DNA of 64,000 nt from Astragalus membranaceus (taxonomy: Eukaryota; Streptophyta; Magnoliopsida; Fabales; Fabaceae), in NCBI GenBank assembly GCA_039519185.1, contig CM076848.1, positions 53,346,778-53,410,777 of the forward strand. The letters are read 5' to 3'. A program made the translations under genes and the position numbers. The notes beneath the pieces were generated by a model, which ran no database searches, was not told the origin of the DNA, and saw nothing but the letters and a program-made list of their open reading frames with translations. This document shows, piece by piece, positions 1 to 12,100 of this stretch (positions are counted from its first letter, which is position 1; each line of letters begins with the position of its first letter).

Positions 1-310
1 GCTCTTTTTCATCTTTTTCTTTTCCATTATTGCATTATTAGCAAAAACAAACATCATATTTGTCGAGTACATGTTAATTTGTGTGATCTAAAATATATTA
101 ATATTACGTATGAATAAATTTAAAAATATTAATAAATTAAGATATTAATTTTTATATTTTAGTAGATATAAAATAAACATAGTTATTAATTTTACTGGTA
201 CGAAAATTATTTTATATACTATATAGGTCTTGAAAATTCGGGAAATAGAGACCGATCTGAGTCATGCGGTTCCGGTTTTGGTCATGTGGTTCAAATGTCG
301 ACCCACCAAT

Positions 311-464
311 CCGACCCTTGACCCAGTGACCCAGTACCTTCTCCGAGTCGGTCACTGGTGAAGGTATCGGGTCACTGGGTCAAGGGTCGGACCGGTGACC
401 GACTCGGTGAAGGTACCAGGTCACTGGGTCAAGGGTCGGACCGGTGAACGCCTCGGTGAAGGTA
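311..464. repeat. Three-unit 49-bp repeat, two direct and one inverted
   Basis: A unit of about 49 bp built around GGTCACTGGGTCAAGGGTCG occurs twice in tandem (about 363-411 and 412-460). It occurs once in reverse complement at about 311-359, so the block can fold into a hairpin. It is much more GC-rich than its surroundings. No terminal duplication was found. It could be the remnant of a small foldback element; the origin is unknown. Confidence 0.75.
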
Positions 465-465
465 T

Positions 466-635
466 ATTGATGAACTTGACTAATTATGTTTTGCTCTTTC
501 CTTCTCATAAATAAGCAAAAAAAATAAATAATTTAGGGTCTAAATTCAAAAATGGAACATAGTTACGAGACTAAATTGATGAACTTGACTAATTATGTTT
601 TGCTCTTTCCTTCTCATAAATAAGCAAAAAAAAAA
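466..635. repeat. 60-bp direct repeat with a 48-bp spacer
   Basis: The segment at 466-527 recurs almost exactly at 575-635, a period of 109 bp. Both copies start ATTGATGAACTTGACTAATT and end in an A-run after CATAAATAAGC. This looks like a local duplication; no coding content is seen. Confidence 0.8.
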
Positions 636-3420
636 ATAACATCCTAAGTGTGTTACATAGACCGGTATGCTTATTTTTTGCAATTAAGCCTATCCTTTTG
701 TCATAATTGCTTATTTTCTTTTTGCTTTTTTAAACCGTTTATTGTATAAATCATTTCTTAGGTTGATTCAATCATATGATTTCTGAAGCCTAATTTTTTG
801 TGTGGATTTTGTGAATTTTTATTTTGAAATATGATTTCTTCTTTAAAATGGGTTTTGAGAAAAAAAAATGGGGATTTTACCATATCTGTTGTTCTTGCCT
901 ATCCTATATAGTTCTCTATTACTACATTCTGCACATTGGGAACAGGCGCACACGACTTAGGAAGAGACATGGGACTCTCAAAGAAGAAGCTGGGCTTTTG
1001 GGATTCTTATTGTCGGGTTATCAAATAAACCTTAACATGTTAAGCATATTTTAGTTTCATGGTTTAATCTTAAGAACTAATGATTTGAACTGTTACAGGG
1101 TGTCATAGATACGAAGCAAAAATCCAAGATTGGATATACCTCCAAAGAGCTAAAGCATATGTACAGTTGTGAAAGCTTGAGGTGTTACATTGCCAAATTA
1201 CTTAAATACATCATTTAGTGTTAACTTTCCGTTACTATGCCCTTCATAATATGCCTGCCTTTTAATTATGCAGGAGTAGGACATAAGCAATTTGTCATTA
1301 CTGTCTTTATGTGATGCCTTTCATGTCTGTGAGATGATAATCTCATTGCTAATGCTTATTGAATGCCATTTTTTCGCTTCTAATTTTTTCTTTTGGTTCC
1401 TTCTATTTCAACGTAGGATCATGTATGAACACATACTTTATTAGATGAGTTTTGAATTAAAATCATCAGTCTTATACCACACAATCAGTCAAATCTAATT
1501 CCATTCTACATGATTCTGTTAAGGATTGGGACTTAAAATGCAATATGATTGATTGTGTTTATATTTCTTCTTGCAGTTCATTATGCATGTTTACCAAGGC
1601 TGTGCACTAATCCACTTGATTACATAATTTCTTCTTCCCTTTGTGAAGTTGTTAGAGTTAAGGAAAGAACAAAGTCTTGGTCAAGGTGAGCTCATTCTCC
1701 CTCTCTGTTATTTGTTGTAAATATGTATATGTTAATATAGTTTTATATTAGATATTAGAAAAATCATTGTTATATTACCTATGTGATCTCAACTTCTTTA
1801 AAAATTGAATGTTATTCTTCTCTGATTTATTGTTCAGCTACTAATTTATGTTTTCATTCTATACGACTGTGATAGCAACCATGAAAGTATTTGATTCTTA
1901 TTATATACTTTGCCTTTGAGTTTTATTCTCTTATTGTCCATCTCTTCAAAATGATTTTTTAACTGTATTCATTATTTCCACATTCTCTATATATCACCAT
2001 AACATTCTATAAAAGAAGGCAATCTCCAATGCATCCTTTTACTTTGAGGAGTTCCAAATTTCAATTGTTGATCTCCTTCTTCAATACTGATGTGGAGAAA
2101 TATTTAGCCTGTTTTTTCTAAAAGTTGCAATAGAATGATTAGTCATATTGTTTGTAAAGTGATGGGAATTGTTTCTGTCAGGGTCTCCATTATGGCATGT
2201 TCTTCTTTTAATAAAGTCTAAGATTTACATGCTTATAATGATGACAAATATGTGAAGGATATTGGCAAGATGTTGAATTCTATTCAATTTGATGATATCA
2301 AATAGGCATATGCTAGCAAGAAACAGAGACCCAAATTATAGTTTTCTCTCCTGATAAATTTTTGAACTCTATCTATCTCATTTAAATATTTATTATGTGT
2401 CTAAGGCTTGCTTTATACTGTTCTTTAGATGGTTAAAATTTATTTAGTCATTTGTGCATAAGCCTAACTCAGCCTATTTGTGAAAATGTGAGTATGTGAC
2501 TGCTTGCTTATCCTTCTATAATCCTTGTCTGTCAAGTCTTCCTAGCATATTTTGAAACTCTTTTATTAAACATTTCTTAAGACAGAAACAGAGTTGTGGA
2601 TGTTATGGATGTCTCAATCAAAATTTCTGTTTTTTCAATTCACTCCTTTATAGAAGAATAATTAAGATCTAATTGTCTCTCTGCAGAATAGCTAGACCAC
2701 ATAGTTGGATGCAGCTCCGACGGGTAAAGTAGTTTTTGTAAGTATTTATTTTCCAGTCTGTTTTTTCCGCTTTCATAAAACAAATAAGTCTGTGATCAAA
2801 TATATACTTTGAAAGGAGAAAAAATCTCTAACAAAGAACCACATTAAAATAAAAAGGAGATAAGGAATGGAAAGGGAGAAGAGAGTAAACAAAATATGTC
2901 CCTTTGTTCCAATAACAGTTCTTTTGACAATCAATTTCTCAAAATGAGTTACTTCAATTTTTAGAGAGAACCTCTGCTAGAGTTTAGTGGTGGTATTTCC
3001 TATCTTTTTCAAGTCGTGATGTTTGGTTCCATCTTTCATTAATTTGCAGTTAATTCCACTTTATTCTATTCTGTTACTGTGATTTCTATAGGAAGACAAA
3101 GGACATTGTTTCATGTTGTTGATCGACTTGAAAAGATAATTGATAAGCTTGTCGAAGCTATGTGCATAATCTGCTCAGATTTAAATTAAGTCAATGTTGG
3201 TTCCAATTGTTTGTTACTATAATGTAGTGTTTATTGTATTTGCTATTTATTCTACCCCCATTACCCATTTTCTTTAATTGTATCTATGGGCTCCCATGAT
3301 TAAGATAATGTTTAGTTTGGGATCACATCAAAGTTATTAAGCACAAGATTTAGAAGTTCAACTTTTTAGTGATGATATTTTATTTTCGTGGAGTTGTCTT
3401 TTGGTAGTGCTTCTCGTGTT
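636..3420. other. Gene-poor AT-rich stretch with possible exon remnants
   Basis: No convincing gene is seen in these 2.8 kb. Short exon-like pieces exist, for example an open stretch at about 1575-1685 that ends at a GT site and another after a TATAG acceptor at about 3091-3189 that ends in TAA. They match no family I recognise and no complete gene model could be built. They may be remnants of a decayed host gene or exons of an unrecognised small one. Confidence 0.4.
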
Positions 3421-3544
3421 TATGTTGATTGAGTTTTTTTTCGTCAAGGAAGAATGATTCATTGAGACTGGGCAAGGCCCAAACCATTACATCCACTAAT
3501 GCAACAAAAAGCCCATTCAAGGCACAACAAAAAGGGAGGGTTTT

Positions 3545-3581
3545 ACTTTCCCCACACCCCCTCCTACTCAAAACACACCCC
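3545..3581 (+). repeat. Left terminal inverted repeat core of the MULE
   Basis: This matches the reverse complement of 7549-7585. About 24 consecutive bases (starting CTTTCCCCACACCCCCTCCT) are identical and the match continues imperfectly through an ACACCCC block. Bases outside the core, toward 3437, align only weakly with the other end. Confidence 0.7.
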
Positions 3582-3854
3582 TTCACCCTACACATTTACT
3601 AAACTAACCCCACTTAAAATTGATTTTCCCCCTTTACCCCTCTCCCTCTTCTTCTCCTTCAACACAACACACCCCTCTAAAATCCCAAACCTCCCCCCCT
3701 CTCCACTCCAAACCCACCCATCCTCACCTTCATCATTCACTCCTATTCAACTACCCAACATTGGCAACTAGCTCAAGGTAATAACCCTACCAAACTTTTT
3801 TCATTTTTGTTCTGTTTTCAGTTTTTCACGCCATTTTTTTTCTGTATTCGCGCT

Positions 3855-4010
3855 CCGTTCGAACAGGGTCGTTCGAACATGTTCGAATGATCGTGTTCGA
3901 ACAAGTGTTTAATGGGGTGTGACTTTGCTAGGTTCGAACACTATCATTCGAACGTGTTCGCATAAGGGCGTTCGAACAGCGTTCGCATAAGACCGTTCGA
4001 ACAGTAGCAG
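3855..4010. promoter_or_regulatory. Left subterminal TTCGAAC / TTCGCAT array
   Basis: At least eight copies of TTCGAAC or its variants TTCGAAT and TTCGCAT occur within about 155 bp, just before the start codon of the transposase gene. A matching array lies inside the right end. Clusters of short subterminal words of this kind commonly bind the transposase in plant DNA transposons. That role is inferred here. Confidence 0.65.
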
Positions 4011-4015
4011 ATGAG

Positions 4016-7000
4016 ATGACAACTGACATCGTAGAATCCCAAGATTTTACTAGTTCGTTCAAAACGGATACGGTAATAATGAATTAGTTGTTTTAATTTT
4101 AGCGAACTATTCAATTTATTTAACTGACACTTAGTAATTGAATTTCAGTTATTCCCTAGTCGTGAGGAGCTGCTGACGTGGGTGCGTGCGGTTGGAAAAT
4201 CTCTTGGGATGGTGATTGTTATAGGAAGATCTGACACCGGACGACGATCAGGTAAACAATACTGCATGTTGATTTGTGATAAAGCTGGATCTTACAAGAC
4301 AAATGTTGAGGAAGGCACGAACACTAGAAAATGTTGTTGTCAGTTCAGACTGAAAGGGAAATTTATTAAGAAGCTTGGAGGATGGATTTTGAGGGTTATG
4401 AATGGAACTCATAACCATGGTATGGCTACTTATCATGAAGGACGTCCGTACATTGGTAGGTTATCTTCAGAAGAGAAGGATCTAGTGGCTAGAATGACTA
4501 GGAACCATACTCGGCCAAAATTGATACTGAATGAGCTGAAATTGATGAAGCCTGATGATAACTATACGGTTGTGAAACAAATTTACAACTGTCGTCAAAG
4601 GCAAAGGTCAGCTATGTGTGAGGGTAGGACTGAGCTCCAACAACTGATGTTTTATTTGCAATGCGATAATTATGTTTACTGGACTCGACTTGCAGAGGGA
4701 ACTACCGTTGTGAAGGACATCTTTTGGGCACATCCAGATTCCATTGAGCTTCTAAGCACCTTCCCGGTTGTTTTGTTGATTGATTCCACCTATAAAACCA
4801 ACCGGTACAGGTATCCGTTGGTTGAGATCGTTGGTGTAACATCAACAGAGAAGACTTACTCTGCTGCATTTGCTTATGTCAATTGGGAGAGGATGGATAA
4901 CTTTGCATGGGTTCTTGAGAAATTGAGGGGTTTATTTAGGAGACAGGATGAAGTACCACAAGTCATACTTACGGACAGAGACACGGGTATGATGAATGCT
5001 CTGGCAGGAATATTTCCAACATCTGCAAACTTGTTGTGCCAATTTCACATTAAGAAAAATGTGAGGGCCAAAGCAAGGCTCATTGTGAAAGACCAGTCTG
5101 TTGTTAATGACATTATGGGTGCATTTCAATCTGTTGTGCATGCGAAGACCACAGAAGAGTATGATTATGAGTTGGGTCTGTTTAACGACTTGGCAGGACC
5201 TTATCCCAGTTTCATAGAGTATGTCAGGACCACCTGGCTAGACCCCTTCAAGGAAAAATTCATTGATGCATGGATAAATAACCATATGCACCTTGGCAAC
5301 ACTACCACCAACAGAGTTGAGTCTGCACACTCTCACTTGAAGCAAATATTACGAGACAGTAGGGGAGATTTGTGTAAGTGCTGGGATGGAATGCAGACCA
5401 TGCTTAGGATACAACATTCTGACCTTAAAATGCACTTCGAGCATAGTTTGAGTAGAGTGAAAGTACACCACTTGAAGAAGAAGATTTTTGATGAAATTAA
5501 GGGTTTAGTTTCATCTAATGCTATAGACCATATTTTGGATGAGATGCAACACACTGGATCCGTTTCACTTAACCCATCATTATGTCAACACACGCTCCGG
5601 ACCACACACGGACTACCATGTGCATGTGAGCTTTCAAGGTATGATGTACAAACTCATAATTATATTGTGTCTACAAAAAAGACTTTGTTATGTCAATTGG
5701 GTTGTCACTAAATCAATGTCGCATTTTTTGTAGGGTTATGATGGACTGCACTCCAATTCCCTTGAGCATGATTCACCAACATTGGCAGAGGTTGAATTTC
5801 AAAATACAGACAGAGGTAATGGATGATGAGTTGAGTGTAGACATTGAACTTGAAGCTATCAAAAGAAGGTTTGATGCCTCTGATCACGCCGGTAGAGTTA
5901 TGATTAAAGCAAAAGCACGTGAATTGGCATTCCCAGACACGACTTCCATGTGTCCACCTCCGGATACGATCATTACAAAGGGAGCACCAAAAAAATATAA
6001 GAAAGGGAAAGTTGATTACTCAACAAAGCGAGACAAGTCTTTTTGGGAGCATGTAGATGACAAATTTGACTCCCCCGATGGTTCATCTAGTGGATGTTTT
6101 GCTCAGTCTCGTAAACGCCCTACTCCTCCCCAAAGTAGGAGTGGAACGCCTACAAACCCACACAGTTCGGGTTCCACTCCTACTTTGTCAACGTGTCCAG
6201 CACCTAATCCATCAGAAAGCAAAAAGAGAACTCAAGCTGACAGTGCTACTACAATCCCTACTCCTCCACTACATAAGAAACCAACACCCACACCTATTGT
6301 TACAGAAGCTGCTGCTACTACTGTTTCAACAGCTCTTATTTTGACACCAACACTTACTTTGACACCAACTCCTCATCCAAAACCCACACCTATGGATGCT
6401 GCACACATTGATGTTTTTAATACTTACATAATAGGGATGCCAGAATACATGCGTTCCTATGTTCAAAAAATTGTTAATGTGGTAGGTGATGGAAATTGTG
6501 GCTTCCGGTGTATTGCTGCATTTCTTGGTAGGGGTGAGGAGGCTTGGCAGTCAGTCAGAACTGATCTGATGGAGGAGCTTAACCAATACAATGACTTCTA
6601 CACTAGACTGTATGGTGGTATTGGTAAGGTCACATTTTTGATGAGGGCATTGTTGAGGGCACATCATGGACATAATGTTGAAGATAATTGGATGACTACG
6701 CCAGATATGAGGTATCTAATCAGTAACAAGTACAAAGTCGTCCTGACTTGTTGGTCACCTAATTGTTGTTACACAATTTTTCCATTCAATGTTGCACCAT
6801 TCAGAACTGCCCGACAGTTCAACATCCTTTTGGTACCAGAACACAAACACTTTGTACAAGTAAACTGTCTTCTATTTAGATTCAATGTAGTAATTCCAAA
6901 ACATTACATAACATTCTGTTTTTTGTTGTCTTTTTGAAGGTCTTTATGAAGCCTGGAAGTCCAATGCCCTTGCCGGATTTGATATGGAATACTAATAGGG

Positions 7001-7101
7001 CACCCATAGCAAAGGGTTGGGACTCGCTTTTTGTTGGCCGGATACAAAAATGGAAGAATTTGCTCATACAATCACAACCCCCCATCCCCTTCCTTGTGTA
7101 G
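4016..7101 (+). CDS. MULE transposase with C-terminal OTU cysteine-protease domain, four exons
   Basis: The exons are 4016-4072, 4149-5638, 5734-6859 and 6940-7101. All introns are GT-AG and the frame is kept throughout (2835 nt, 944 aa). The first exon was added because the reading opens with the family-typical FPSREELLTWVRAVGKSLG only after splicing. An N-terminal C/H-rich FAR1/WRKY-GCM-like DNA-binding region (about residues 45-115) is followed by the MULE DDE transposase with D231 (LIDSTYK), D295 (ILTDRDTG) and E410 (NRVESAHS). A Pro/Thr-rich linker precedes an OTU fold with D768-GNC771 and the partner H888 (HKHFVQV). Such genes are often mis-annotated as PKS-NRPS hybrid synthetase. The transposase should cut and join element ends in the nucleus; the OTU part could remove ubiquitin, but its role in transposition is unknown. 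No stop or frameshift was found. Confidence 0.85.
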
Positions 7102-7263
7102 ATTTAAGTAAAGATAGTGATGGTAGTCAATGTTAAGTTAGGTTTATAATTTTGGTACACAATGTTGTATAATTTTGGTACATAATGTTAAAGTTATGTT
7201 TATATTTTGAAATCACCAAAACTGTGTGCTGATTTATTTAGTTTCTGTTTCTGCATAACAGTG

Positions 7264-7490
7264 GTTCGCATGTGGCCATTCGAACGCCTGTTCGAACGCA
7301 CCCATTCGAACACGTTCGAATAAAGCCATTCGAGGCAGCCAAAACACACCCTCACACCATCAGTTAACAATATTTCTTAACACGGATGACATTATTCGAA
7401 CAGGTTCGAACGATGTCATGCGAACAGTACCAATTCCTTAACACGCACAATGTCGTTCGAACTGGTTCGCATAACCTCGTTCGAACAGTC
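7264..7490. promoter_or_regulatory. Right subterminal TTCGAAC / TTCGCAT array
   Basis: About ten copies of TTCGAAC, TTCGAAT or TTCGCAT lie downstream of the transposase stop, mirroring the left array. Both orientations appear because TTCGAA is palindromic. Confidence 0.65.
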
Positions 7491-7548
7491 ACTTAACCCG
7501 TGTTACACGAGCGTCCCACACGAGGTCATTTTGGGGAAAAATAAGTTG

Positions 7549-7585
7549 GGGGGTGTGCGAGGAGTAGGAGGGGGTGTGGGGAAAG
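7549..7585 (-). repeat. Right terminal inverted repeat core of the MULE
   Basis: Reverse complement of the left core at 3545-3581. It shares the long C-rich block and then diverges. Confidence 0.7.
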
Positions 7586-7750
7586 CAAACTCCAAAAGGG
7601 AAATGAACTGGGCCCAAAACAAAGGCACCAGCCAGCCCACGAAACTATAAGGGTTCAACCCGGGTCCACAACGACTTACACAAAAGAGGATAGAAATAAC
7701 AACTGAATACATTGAAGTGTAATCAAACGAACCCTATGTTGATTGAGTTT

Positions 7751-8282
7751 GAAGAGTTAATGAGAGATTGATAAGTTTCAAGAGTTTTCACGGCCATGTG
7801 AAGCCCAATCCATAAAATAAATGATGTCAAATTTAAAGGCCTTCTTGCCTTTATCTATGGTCATTATCTTTAGGTAATAAGGTCATGTGATATACAAGGC
7901 TTCTTTGGCTGTGTACGCTTAAAAATCTTAAAAGTCTTTTCATCAAAAAAATAATCTTACAAGTCAATTGCAAAATATATAAAAAAATGACATTACCTTT
8001 TCAATGGAAACAAAATTGGATTACACTTACTAATATTGTCGGAACATGTATTTATTTGAGTATCGAACTTTCACAGACAACTCCACGAACATTATACCCA
8101 ACAAATCATTCCCACTACTAATATATTCTGTTCGATCCATTTCATCTGTCATGTAGGCATGCAAAATTCACCGAGTAACCCATCACACACCTATCCTTTA
8201 ATATATTATGTGTAAGGATATGTTCTAATCCACCATCGGTTTACTATATTCATAGCACTTATACCAACAATATCATCGCCAA
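7751..8282. other. Unassigned AT-rich spacer
   Basis: No open frame, RNA gene or repeat was recognised. It lies between the MULE and the Helitron helicase fragment and may contain decayed Helitron sequence. Confidence 0.4.
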
Positions 8283-8754
8283 ATGATGCCGAGCCATGAG
8301 TTAAAGCTCAAGGTAGGCGTTCCAGTAATGCTTCTAAGAAATGTTGACCAAATAGTAGGTTTATGCAACGGCACAAGACTAATGATCACTCGACTTGGTA
8401 AATATGTCCTTGAAGGGAAGGTTATATCGGGTCGCAATATTGGTTTCAAGGTTTATATTCCTCGATTAACACTTACACTGTCTGATGTGCGAATCCCATT
8501 CAAGTTTCAGAGGAGGCAATTCCCTATTGGAATATATAGAGCCATGACAATAAACAAAAGTCAAGGCCAATCTTTGAAGAACGTCGGTGTCTATTTGCCA
8601 AGTTCAGTCTTTTCCCCCGGTCAATTGTATGTCGCATTCTACCACGTCACTTCAAAACAAGGTTTGAAGGTTTTGATAACCCACAATGAAGACCCGTCAA
8701 CGTCTAAAACCTCAAATGTTGTTTACCCCAGAGGTGTTCAACAATGTAAAATAG
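8283..8754 (+). pseudogene. Helitron PIF1-like helicase, C-terminal fragment
   Basis: The frame reads the final part of a plant Helitron helicase: HELKLKVGVPVMLLRN, then RRQFPIGIYRAMTINKSQGQ (the motif V region) and VYLPSSVFSPGQLYVAFYHV (motif VI region). In the family the last block normally reads SRV; here it is YHV, so the conserved arginine is lost. A one-base shift near 8725 lets the usual terminal EVFNNV be read in the next frame, ending at TAG 8752-8754. The Rep domain and the rest of the helicase are absent. This is a dead fragment, and no Helitron terminus was found. Confidence 0.8.
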
Positions 8755-9107
8755 GCACCTCAATTATGACTATGTTGTTTTCGCACAAACTCAACCCAAA
8801 ATGTTTGCATGTTTTCGTTGTTGTCGAATCTGGCCATGACCACACATTTTGTCTAAAATATTTTCTTCTTAGTGTCTCATGCCCAAGTTATCTCATATTT
8901 CGATTACCCATAAGCATACTATTTTGAAAGAAAGCCAACTACGATATGTTATTCTCATTATTTTTTCTCTTATGCAATCATTATTATCAATCACAGTTAG
9001 AGAAAATTCCCACAAGTTCAAATTCAGTGACTATATGATACAATTTGGAATAAGCCACCAATCAATAAGAAATGCAAATTAGCTTAATCAACTAGTTCAA
9101 TTTCTAG
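8755..9107. other. 3' flank of the subtilase gene
   Basis: AT-rich spacer between the Helitron remnant and the subtilase stop codon. It must contain the minus-strand 3' UTR and polyadenylation signal of the protease gene. No other feature is seen. Confidence 0.5.
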
Positions 9108-12100
9108 CTAGCGAGCCTTCACAACTATTGGACTCCTCACATAATGCTTCCCATCTGACCATACCAGATTTCCAAAAACATAATTCTTTGTTGCTTTTCC
9201 TTTCTTCACCTTCAAGGTTACTTTAAACCTCTTTTCTTCACCAACTTTTTTGAACTTCAACTTCTTTGGCTTCACAGTAACGGTGACCCCATTTGGGGTT
9301 TGAACCCTAGCAGTGTATGTTGCTGGAAATCCAACATTCTTTACTGTCCTTGTAACTTTTACTGACTTAGAGAGATTTGGGACTGTGATTGAAGGATAGT
9401 TGAGGTTGAGGAGACTGAAATTCTTATTGCATTGATAAGGAGCTTTTAAAAACACTGAGATTTGTGTTTCATCATAACCTAAAGCACATAAGAAATTGAG
9501 GTAATCATCCGTTGTTGTGTCATAAACAAGGCCAGGATCCATTGCTTTGTTTGGTTGAACATGTCCTGCCCCGTAACTAAATGGCGATGCCTGGCCGTTA
9601 GTTGCATTCAGCAGTGGCTCCGCCTCATTGTCTAGTGTTGTAGCTGAAAGTATAGCACATGACAATTACAAACTTTTCATGTGTATGTATATTATACACC
9701 AAGTGTTTGATCAATTGGTTAGTTTGTGCAGATGGTCTCAAAGTGGGGTTATACATTGCATGGTCAAGGTTAGTTTTTCTCACACTTTGTGATGGGACAT
9801 TGCACTTATACCAGTTAATCATTTTTTTTACAGAAAATGAAGTTAATCAATATATCCAGTAAATCATGTGTTATCTTCCTGATTTTATTTGATGGTATGT
9901 TATCCGGTAATAGATATTTACTTACGTTTTAAATAATGTATTATATGTTATATTGAATGACTTCCTACCCGTGGTCATGATAGCTGATTTAATAGCAGCA
10001 GGGCTCCACGAAGGATATAGGGTTTTCAACAGGCCCGCAATGCCTGAAATGTGAGGGCATGACATTGATGTGCCTGAGGCTGAGTTATATGGACTTTGGC
10101 GCTTGTCGAACTCTTGGTTAGTTGGCCCTTCAGCTTCAGTGTAGGCTGCTATAACTGACACTCCTGGTGCAGTGATATCAGGCTGAAAATTGAAACTAGA
10201 GTTGTTAGATGTCCAACACATGACAGCAATTAACAAAAGCAAAACATTCTTTTTTGTGAGTTATGATGATACCTTTAGAATCTCTGGTACAATAGTATTT
10301 GGTCCTTTGGATGAAAATGCTGCCATGAAGGGGGCTGGCTTAGTATGCAATTTTGTCGTTGGATGTGTAATATAAGCCACTGGGAACCTATCAATGAAGT
10401 ACAAACAGTCAGGTTTAAGTTGAAATTTTAGATTGATGATTGATTATCCATTTTGGATATTTACGGGCTGAGTGTTTAGACTTAGAAATAGATTTGATTA
10501 GTACTTCTACAGTATAGTTCAAACCCTCAAAGCAACTATAGCTAACAGACATAATGCTACTATTAAGTGCAAGACTAGAATGCTAGATTTCTTACTTGGA
10601 CGAGTTGATGTAGTTAAAGACAGCTACGCCATCAGAAAAATTTATATGAGAAGCAGGAAGGAGATGAGGATCAGCTATAATTTCATTCCCAGTAGTCTTA
10701 TCATTGGCAAGGACCATTCCCACAGCACCAGCTAGAAGAGCTTGCTCTCCCTTGTCCACTCTTGCATTTATTCCTCGGAGGCATACTACTATCTTTCCCT
10801 TCACCTTGTTGGGATCTAGGGTACCATTCTGGCAAAGGACGCTGCATGATTGAATTGGATTACATTGGCATCCCATAAAATTAGCTACCATATAAAGTAC
10901 GTACTATGTTTATTTCAAATGTAAATGCTGATTCAACAAGAGCAACTATAATGACTAATGAGATTCAGTTGTTTGATACGTACGCATCTGCAGCTGTTGC
11001 ACCTGCCAATTTAGCGTCTGTAGCCTTAACAATTGGGTAGAATTTGTCTTCCAAGCTTGCAGCTGATAAGCTTTCTCCCTTCAATTCAAACAAACATTAC
11101 TGTGAGTCAGCATATTCTTGTTAATGCAGCGAAAAATTCAGAATATTTTAATTTCACCCTAAGGCTAGAAAATTGCATTAACATGTGAAATGTTTGATAG
11201 CATGATGGAGAACAATGATGTAATCAAAGGGGCCCTACATCTACTATTTTTTTTTCTATATTTCTTTGCCTTGTTTTATATGTGGTTAAAAAAACCCGTC
11301 TTGCAAGTAAGAAAACTTGCATTGTTGTTGCCAGATATTGTTGGCTAAATGGGGATTGTCTATAGTTGCCATTTAGTTTTATATTTAAAATATTTAATGT
11401 AATGCTAATAATTTGTAATAATGTATAGACAGTGAAAAACAAAGGGTGCTCATTAGGTAGCGTGGCTGATGCTCAAAGATGTGGTGCAAGATTAATATCA
11501 GATTGCCACATCTAAAAATGTCTCAAAAATTGCACATAATTTTGGCTTGTCTGCGGAAAAAGACAAACCTTCAATCTTATCTTGTTACCAAGGACAACAT
11601 AACTGGGGAACTCTCTATCCATTGTGCTGGCACCTACTGTGATATACCAAGGAGCAAGGTTCTCTGCTGTAGCATCAGCAGGCCCATTATTGCCAGCAGA
11701 GCAAACAACAACAATGCCTTGCTTAGCAGCATGGAAGGATCCAATGGCAACACTATCATTGAAAAAGGAAGAGGCAGAGCCACCAAGTGATACAGACAAA
11801 ACATGAACACCATCATGGATGGCCTTATCAAAACCTGCCAGTATATCTGCATCAAAGCACTCATCACCACCAACCGGGGGCCAACACACCTTATATGCTG
11901 CCACCCTTGCTTTTGGTGAGCCGCCTTTTGCTGTTCCATATCCCTGGCCAAAGACACTGACCCCAGGAACAATGTTCCCACCAGCTGTTGATAGAGTGTG
12001 AGATCCGTGGCCTTCTTTGTCACGGGGTGAGTCAAAGGAAGAGTTGAGTGGGCCAGCTACAGAAGCATACCCTTTGTTGAAATACCTTGCCCCAATCAGT

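Larger units (their letters stand above)
3421..7750 (+). mobile_element. Mutator-like element (MULE) with OTU-domain transposase
   Basis: The element is bounded, as far as can be seen, by a 16-bp direct repeat TATGTTGATTGAGTTT at 3421-3436 and 7735-7750. That is a candidate target duplication, although MULEs usually make 8-11 bp. Inside it, 3545-3569 and 7561-7585 are inverted copies sharing a core of about 24 bp (CTTTCCCCACACCCCCTCCT and a few more bases); the outer ends match poorly. Next come arrays of TTCGAAC and TTCGCAT words at about 3855-4010 and 7264-7490, then the four-exon gene at 4016-7101. With an open gene and terminal structure it may be autonomous. The exact ends are uncertain. 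Confidence 0.75.

Noticed and set aside
824..1054. 76-codon plus-strand frame near the window start
   Set aside because: Low-complexity aromatic-rich text with no family resemblance and no supporting splice structure.
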